NCBI GenBank assembly: GCA_963557075.1
Contig: CAUWDA010000002.1
Span: forward strand, 53,350 to 117,349
DNA: 64,000 nt
Source: Flavonifractor sp963557075
GTDB lineage: Bacteria; Bacillota; Clostridia; Oscillospirales; Oscillospiraceae
Reading direction: 5' to 3'
This document shows positions 59,107-64,000 of the stretch, piece after piece. The notes under the pieces were generated by a model, which had not been told where the DNA came from, ran no database searches, and saw only the letters and a program-made list of their open reading frames with translations. The translations under genes were made by a program, and so were the position numbers. Numbering within the stretch: the first letter of the stretch is position 1; every line of letters begins with the position of its first letter.

Positions 59107-59491
59107 TGGTAAGATCTCCTTATATTTTGTAAGTGATTTTATGTCCGATATCGCCGTATTTGCAGCTCGCCCCCCGACGATGGGGAACAGTACGGATCGG
59201 CTTCCGGCCAGAAACCGCACGGGCTTTTACCCGGAGTCTCTACTGCTTTCAACTCCGGGGCAGCGCCGCCTGTCTTACGCGCAGGCCAAGCGAGGTGTCT
59301 CATTGTGTACCCAAACAGCGTCATTGCAAAAGCGCGTACCATAGCGCCCCCATGCAGGTGGCGTTCTCGCTCGGCCCGGGGCATCTGCCCTGGGTGTCAT
59401 GGCGCGCGCTGCATGATGCTCGACTGTTCAGGTGGTTCTCCGTACTGCTGATATGAACTTTTCAAGGTGTCGTGGAGCGGTGGACGCTCCT
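59107..59491. other. Intergenic region between helicase and HTH genes
   Basis: About 385 bases without a convincing gene. The part next to the helicase start has its ribosome binding site and AT-rich text; the middle is GC-rich with no clear hairpin, tRNA or promoter. A recombinase attachment site could lie here but none was recognised. Confidence 0.4.
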
Positions 59492-59809
59492 TCAGAAAGC
59501 GAAACGAGCCAGGATCTGGTTCATCTCGTCCAGGTCCTCTCCGTGCAGTCCGACGGCCAACCGCTTGAGCAGGGCCGTCTGCTTTGGGGACAGCCTGGGC
59601 CAGTCCTGAAAATACCAGTCGGCCATCCTGACCCCGCCGCCGTATCGACCACGGACTGTCTCAAGAGGGTAAGTGAGTGTGAGTTCTTCAATGTCACGGC
59701 GGATGGTCCGTTCACTGACGCCAAGTTCTGATGCCAGATTCTGAACGGTATCGCTCCGCCGCTGGCACAGCAGATCGATGATCTGCTGCCGACGATCGTT
59801 GTTCCTCAC
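59492..59809 (-). CDS. DeoR-type HTH regulator of the recombinase element
   Basis: 105 residues. An N-terminal HTH_11/DeoR-like winged helix (RRQQIIDLLCQRRSDTVQNLASELGVSERTIRRDIEELTLTYPLETVRGRYGGGVRMAD) is followed by a short helical tail (LSPKQTALLKRLAVGLHGEDLDEMNQILARF) and no sugar-binding or WYL domain. Proteins of this exact layout commonly travel with serine-recombinase cassettes in Clostridia (from memory). GTG at 59809 behind AAAGGGGGTGA. A palindrome lies about 47 bases upstream of the start codon. Confidence 0.85.
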   Translation of the reverse strand: MRNNDRRQQIIDLLCQRRSDTVQNLASELGVSERTIRRDIEELTLTYPLETVRGRYGGGVRMADWYFQDWPRLSPKQTALLKRLAVGLHGEDLDEMNQILARFAF

Positions 59810-59855
59810 ACTCTCACCCCCTTTCACCTCCATGGCCAAATCATACAGGTTAAAG

Positions 59856-59872
59856 CGGACAGCTCATGTCCG
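59856..59872. promoter_or_regulatory. Candidate operator of the HTH gene
   Basis: The inverted repeat CGGACA-N5-TGTCCG lies just upstream of a TATGAT (-10-like, minus strand 59845-59840). Placement between -35 and -10 would suit autorepression by the HTH protein. Confidence 0.45.
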
Positions 59873-60217
59873 GATTAAAAAACTTTTTTGATAAATGTTT
59901 CTGTATCGGCCAGACGTAAAAAACGCCCACCCAGCTCTGCCTGAGAACCGGATGGGCATAAAAAGAACCGCTTGATCTCGCTGGGCACATGCCGCTGCGC
60001 CTCCTCACCAGTTCAGTGGGGAAGTTTCATCAAGCGGCACATAGGAAGTCAGCGCATCAAGCGGCTTCGGGGCACAATCTTAGGTTGTTTTTTAGTTGTT
60101 TACTATCTTCAACAAAGAGAACGGGCTGAATCCGAAAGTTTCACTTCAATTGGAACATTATAAATATGACAATGCTCTATTATAGATATGGAAGAAATCC
60201 TATTGTATAATGTGATT
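59873..60217. other. Intergenic junction between recombinase element and ABC cluster
   Basis: About 345 bases without a gene. It contains three occurrences of an ATCAAGCGG-type word (CCGCTTGAT near 59970, CATCAAGCGG near 60030 and again near 60057) and then turns sharply AT-rich. This is a composition break and a possible attachment or junction site; no promoter or RNA gene was identified. Confidence 0.4.
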
Positions 60218-60826
60218 TTATAAGTACTCAATATCTGTTAGTTTTATATCAATACGGCTCGGATAATCCGTTACTTTAATAAACAAGCTATAATTATCCA
60301 TATTTTCCCATGTTTTTGTAGCAAAGTGCATTTTTCTCAAATTATAAACTATATGTACAGTATATTCATAGCCCTTAGGAACGCTAACGCCTAGCGCACC
60401 ACCCATCTCAGAGTTTAAAATATTCATTAAATCTGAATTCCAGTCTGTTTGGTAATCTACGCCGTGTAATACTAAATCCGGGAGATATATCCCCTCTGCA
60501 TCACTATTTTCATTGTATATGGTCAGTTCAACATCGCACACTTTTTCAGGCAAATTTTCAAATTTATGATTTGAAATATTATGTATTTCTAAAAAACGGC
60601 TTGTTTCCATTATTTGTGTACGATTTACTTCGATTTTGTATCCATTTAGTTCATTGCCAGCTAAAACATTGTCTTCAAATGGAACTACATCACCTGCTTC
60701 GTAGCACTTGAGCGCCAAGGGGTATGTATTATTAAAGTATCTGTTAATATTATTGTATTGTATAGCCCAAAGGGAAATAGCAATAATTAATAATACAGCG
60801 GGAACTAGAAATCTAATACGTTTCAT
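60218..60826 (-). CDS. Membrane-anchored extracytoplasmic protein of unknown function
   Basis: 202 residues. One N-terminal membrane helix (RFLVPAVLLIIAISLWAI) then a beta-rich outside domain (IEVNRTQIMETSRFLEIHNI, VCDVELTIYNENSDAEG, YEYTVHIVYNLRKMHF). It resembles in style the lipoprotein at the head of this cluster (63181-63909), possibly a related DUF5028-like fold; this is tentative. ATG overlaps the ATPase stop (TAATG). Last gene of the cluster, strongly AT-rich. Confidence 0.75.
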   Translation of the reverse strand: MKRIRFLVPAVLLIIAISLWAIQYNNINRYFNNTYPLALKCYEAGDVVPFEDNVLAGNELNGYKIEVNRTQIMETSRFLEIHNISNHKFENLPEKVCDVELTIYNENSDAEGIYLPDLVLHGVDYQTDWNSDLMNILNSEMGGALGVSVPKGYEYTVHIVYNLRKMHFATKTWENMDNYSLFIKVTDYPSRIDIKLTDIEYL

Positions 60827-61479
60827 TACTTTGCTCCTCCTGTATTACACATAATGTCAATAAATTTGCCTTGCTTAATTGTGTATATATAGTCGGATAT
60901 TGTATTAAGGAAAATTCGGTCGTGCGACGCTATTACTATCAGACTTCCTTTTTCTTTCATATCTTTAATTATTTCTATCAATACACGGATTCCTTCTTCA
61001 TCTAATGCATTGGTTGGCTCGTCTAAAATTAAAATCTCTGGATTTTCCATTATTGCTGCAGCAATACCTAAACGCTGCTTCATTCCTAAGGAATATTTTT
61101 TATACTTTCTAGAATCGTCCGGAGATAAACCCACAGCTAATATTGCTTTCCTTACATCATCTTCTTTCCCTCCATTCAACGAAGCTATTAACTCAAGATT
61201 CTTTTTCCCGGTATATGGATTCAAAAAGGATGGATTCTCCAACAACATTCCCATGCTGGGTGGAAATTCCAAATCCTTTCCAAGTATTTTTCCATTGATT
61301 TTAATACATCCAGAAGTGGGAAAGATCAAGCCGCTAATTATTCTCAGCAACATAGTTTTACCTGATCCGTTACTGCCACAAAGGCCATATACATTGCTAC
61401 CGTTCCATTGGAATGAAATATTGTCTATAACGGTAGAATTTCGTATTTTTTTAGTTACAGACTCACAACTCAGATTCAT
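60826..61479 (-). CDS. ABC transporter ATP-binding protein
   Basis: 217 residues. Walker A GSNGSGKTM near residue 37, signature YSLGMKQRLGIAAAIM near 132, Walker B ILILDEPTNALDEEG near 152 and switch His in VIASHDR near 185. It belongs to the CcmA/bacitracin-type ABC-2 ATPases. It would power the two permeases encoded upstream. Both flanking genes overlap or nearly touch it. Confidence 0.95.
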   Translation of the reverse strand: MNLSCESVTKKIRNSTVIDNISFQWNGSNVYGLCGSNGSGKTMLLRIISGLIFPTSGCIKINGKILGKDLEFPPSMGMLLENPSFLNPYTGKKNLELIASLNGGKEDDVRKAILAVGLSPDDSRKYKKYSLGMKQRLGIAAAIMENPEILILDEPTNALDEEGIRVLIEIIKDMKEKGSLIVIASHDRIFLNTISDYIYTIKQGKFIDIMCNTGGAK

Positions 61480-61490
61480 AATTTAGCCCC

Positions 61491-62324
61491 CTATTCATTC
61501 TCTACTGGAAGAATATCAGTGCGTTTAAATATAACAGCTCCTACTATAAAAATTATAAGAATGGCAATCACTAATATCCAAATTCCTTGACAGGGATTTA
61601 CACCATTTTTTATCATCAATGTACTTCTCTGTGACATTGCATAGTTTCCTATTAGAAGCGGAGAAGTGGCAAATGCAGAAACGATTAATACAGATAATAT
61701 TAAAAAGAATGAAAACATTGGGGAAATGATTAGCGTGAGTAACAGTTGAAGCGCAGATAAACTAAATAACACTAAAAATGGGAGTATAATGGAAATCAGT
61801 TTTACTTCATTTCCAGATAGACTTATGGAAATATAATCCCAATAGTTAGTATATAAAAGATCCGTCATATCTGGTGAAGAAGCAAGAGCAAAAGGGACTC
61901 CTTTATAAATAGAAAACAATACAATTGTCACAATATAGGTTAGAAAGAGTATTAATGCATTCAAAAACAGCCAAGTCCACTTAGATAACCACCAAGTCAT
62001 TCGGCTGTCCATTCGTATAAGCATTTGCTGTCCATAAGTACCAATATCTTGCCGTGGATAGTTAAGCGATGTGTAAAGCATTCCCCCCAATAAGATGATC
62101 CATTGTATTGGGAATCGAAATTGTTCCCCCATTCCAAACTGGAAGGGCTCAATTCCCGCCATACAAAAAATAAAATAGTCTCCAATAGTAGCAACGCCAT
62201 GCTCTGAAAAAGTATAAAATGCCCTTTGGCATATAAAAAAAGTTATTAAAGGAACAAATATAAAATATGGCCTGCGAAGAGTTCCTTCTGTTATATCATG
62301 TAAAACTATCCTAAAGAACTTCAT
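61491..62324 (-). CDS. ABC-2-type permease subunit
   Basis: 277 residues with about six membrane helices (PYFIFVPLITFFICQ, WIILLGGMLYTSL, WTWLFLNALILFLTYIVTIVLF, ILPFLVLFSLSALQLLLTLIIS, FFLILSVLIVSAFA, GIWILVIAILIIFIVGAVIF). No sequence signature beyond an ABC-2-like topology. The ATG at 62324 is preferred over the GTG just before it. It overlaps the preceding permease gene by 14 bases. Confidence 0.8.
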   Translation of the reverse strand: MKFFRIVLHDITEGTLRRPYFIFVPLITFFICQRAFYTFSEHGVATIGDYFIFCMAGIEPFQFGMGEQFRFPIQWIILLGGMLYTSLNYPRQDIGTYGQQMLIRMDSRMTWWLSKWTWLFLNALILFLTYIVTIVLFSIYKGVPFALASSPDMTDLLYTNYWDYISISLSGNEVKLISIILPFLVLFSLSALQLLLTLIISPMFSFFLILSVLIVSAFATSPLLIGNYAMSQRSTLMIKNGVNPCQGIWILVIAILIIFIVGAVIFKRTDILPVENE

Positions 62325-63159
62325 CACGGCGTCCCTTCTTCCAAGCTATAATTAAGGAGATTCCTAATATCGCAAATATCATACCAAATACTAGATCTTC
62401 TGGATTTGAATCAAGGGTTGATCCATGCAAGAGTTGGAGAGGGGATAAGGTTAACTTCCTTTGAGTTGAAGGAACAGCAGTTTCCTCTATAATAAAGTCA
62501 ATTAAAACAAAAAGAATTTGAGGCAACAGGACACATAAACTTATTTTGCGGAAGTAGTAGCTAGCTGCAAATGTGATGGTTGCAATTGTGCACCCCCACA
62601 TAAAGTTAGTTACTAAACAAATAATAGAATGAATCCAGGGTTCCGTAAAATAAATTTTTGAAAAGAAATCCCCTTGCCACATAGGTGTTGCCAATGATGT
62701 AACTAATGGCAAACAGGTCGGTGAAACGAGCGCATTAATCATTAAATCTAAAAATAATGGAATACCTACTACGAGACCTGCTCCAATAATAGATGTGAAC
62801 CATTTCCACCAAAAATACTTTTGTCTTGAAGTTCGTATATATATATGTTTTATATAACCACTATTTTTATCTAAGCAGAGCGACCAGCCGTATGGTAGTA
62901 CAGCAATTAATGGATATAAGAAAAAGAACCAGGCATAGCCGAGGGTATCCATATTAATATTTATCCATCTAACAAATAAACTAATACCCTGAAAACCGTT
63001 TCTATTCGCCGAATGATAAGCAGAATCATAGGCGGTTACTAAACTCCAATTTGTGTATATATCTAATAAGACAATGCACAAGCTTATAAGTAGTGTTGCC
63101 CAGAAACTCTTACTGTGAAACATCCTCCATAATTCTATTCTTACTAATCGTCTGTTCAT
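62311..63159 (-). CDS. ABC-2-type permease subunit
   Basis: 282 residues with about six membrane helices, including FWATLLISLCIVLLDIYTNW near the N-terminus and LVFGMIFAILGISLIIAW at the C-terminus. Together with the next permease and ATPase it forms a heteromeric ABC-2 exporter, the layout of lantibiotic-immunity (LanEFG) and peptide-export systems. No bacteriocin or modification gene is visible in the window, so the cargo is unknown. Confidence 0.8.
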   Translation of the reverse strand: MNRRLVRIELWRMFHSKSFWATLLISLCIVLLDIYTNWSLVTAYDSAYHSANRNGFQGISLFVRWININMDTLGYAWFFFLYPLIAVLPYGWSLCLDKNSGYIKHIYIRTSRQKYFWWKWFTSIIGAGLVVGIPLFLDLMINALVSPTCLPLVTSLATPMWQGDFFSKIYFTEPWIHSIICLVTNFMWGCTIATITFAASYYFRKISLCVLLPQILFVLIDFIIEETAVPSTQRKLTLSPLQLLHGSTLDSNPEDLVFGMIFAILGISLIIAWKKGRRDEVL

Positions 63160-63180
63160 AAAAGCCCTCCCAAGTTAGAC

Positions 63181-63909
63181 TTACTCCGTATCTAAATCTA
63201 ATTTGACAAATGTTCCACGATTATCGGCAGTAGAATATGATCCGGACATGGTAGATAGCATTAGTTTGTTAAGTTCGCTCCACCCATCATCAATTAAAAA
63301 ACCAATTTGTACTTGAACTTGTTCACCTGGGTATAAATCAAAGGCAAATGGGTTCGATTGTGTGGAGTTGAGTAAACTAAAATAGCAGATATTTTTGTAA
63401 AGAAATTGTAGTTCATCTACTGTTCCAACAGCAGTCTTTAAATTACAAAGGTATAGGGAATCAGCTCGAAACCTATAAGGGTTTTCGACTGATTTGGTTG
63501 TTGCATCAATATTTTCAATATCTAGCGTAACGAGTATAAATTGACACCCATCTATAAAATTTCTCTCTAAGTCTAAAAAATCTGGATATGTAACTGTAGT
63601 ACCACCAATAGTTACCTCTGCATTAGGATCAAAGTTTTCTAAAAGAACATCAGTATAACCGATGCTATTTAGGACTTCTGCTTTTGTAACGGTATATTGA
63701 AGTCTGCCATCTACTATCCAAGAATAAAATGGTTCGTCTATCTGGATAGCATTTGATATAACAGTATCACTTATACTGTTTAACTCACTCTCAGTCAGTT
63801 CACCTGGTTCTGGGTTCTTCTCAAGAAGTAAGCCTTTTGATTCTAAGTAGTCACACGAAGAGAGCATAAGCGTTAACAAAATACAGAGTAGTATTACAAA
63901 TTTTTTCAT
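63181..63909 (-). CDS. Lipoprotein of unknown function in the ABC cluster
   Basis: 242 residues with a good lipoprotein signal (KKFVILLCILLTLMLSSC, lipid Cys at about residue 19). The mature part is acidic and beta-rich (FILVTLDIENIDATTKSVENPYRFRADSLYLCN; LYPGEQVQVQIGFLID), reminiscent of DUF4352/DUF5028-like immunoglobulin folds. Being first in the ABC operon it may be the outside sensor or immunity component. Function not assigned. Confidence 0.8.
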   Translation of the reverse strand: MKKFVILLCILLTLMLSSCDYLESKGLLLEKNPEPGELTESELNSISDTVISNAIQIDEPFYSWIVDGRLQYTVTKAEVLNSIGYTDVLLENFDPNAEVTIGGTTVTYPDFLDLERNFIDGCQFILVTLDIENIDATTKSVENPYRFRADSLYLCNLKTAVGTVDELQFLYKNICYFSLLNSTQSNPFAFDLYPGEQVQVQIGFLIDDGWSELNKLMLSTMSGSYSTADNRGTFVKLDLDTE

Positions 63910-64000
63910 TAATGTATACCACCTAACTTTTATTGAAAAGATGTGCTGTTAAGGCCAAGCTGTTTTGTCCAGAAATAGCCGGTCTGTTTTGTCGCATAGC
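63910..64000 (-). promoter_or_regulatory. Upstream region of the ABC cluster
   Basis: The last ~90 bases are upstream of the lipoprotein gene on the minus strand. They contain the direct repeat CTGTTTTGTC (at about 63960 and 63981). No clear promoter can be assigned before the window ends. Confidence 0.3.

Overview
The window looks like a chromosome segment of a GC-rich, spore-forming Clostridia (Bacillota), probably Oscillospiraceae of the Flavonifractor/Lawsonibacter type. This rests on the gene order plsX-acpP-rnc-smc-ftsY, strong AGGAGG ribosome binding sites, a GroEL ending GGMY, a KtrAB potassium system, an S-layer-homology protein, a SpoIIQ-like peptidase and a tandem glycine riboswitch. 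The assignment is inferred from gene content only.

Layout. 0-2.3 kb: groEL and a tandem array of its own 3' end. 2.3-13.3 kb: a small secreted protein, a ROK regulator and a xylose/xyloside operon (TIM-barrel isomerase, Gfo/Idh oxidoreductase, three-part sugar ABC importer, xylA, xylB). 13.3-22.2 kb: ktrB-ktrA, an rRNA methyltransferase, dprA, topA, a TraX-like protein, trmFO. 22.2-29.8 kb: a divergent XRE regulator locus, plsX, acpP, rnc, smc. 29.8-35.5 kb: ftsY, rph, rdgB, yhbY, a nadD-yqeK fusion, an LCP ligase and rsfS, closely packed on one strand. 35.5-47.8 kb: a collapsed ECF sigma/anti-sigma locus, tmcAL, ackA, a TetR remnant, a MacAB-like exporter, an SLH protein, an M23 peptidase, and an AGCS symporter behind a glycine riboswitch. 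From about 48.1 kb to the end the DNA is accessory and mosaic: a three-gene operon (patatin phospholipase, metallo-beta-lactamase-fold protein, E2-E1-JAB fusion), then a DinG-like helicase with three serine recombinase genes, then a very AT-rich two-permease ABC cluster.

Two things stand out. First, the patatin/MBL/E2-E1-JAB operon carries a complete sigma-A promoter with a perfect CIRCE operator directly downstream of the -10, so a ubiquitin-like defence-type operon appears to be under HrcA heat-shock control. It has no CD-NTase and no visible ubiquitin-like protein. Second, a family of roughly 110-160 bp multi-hairpin repeats (core GTTTTGCC-N2/3-GGCAAAAC) sits directly after groEL, trmFO, rnc and smc. 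In each case the last 40-75 bp of the coding sequence is duplicated on the far side of the element, with a second round of duplication at groEL and rnc. A decayed REP-associated (RAYT/Y1) transposase lies against the smc copy. Together these suggest a repeat family that inserts at gene ends and restores or duplicates the gene tail.
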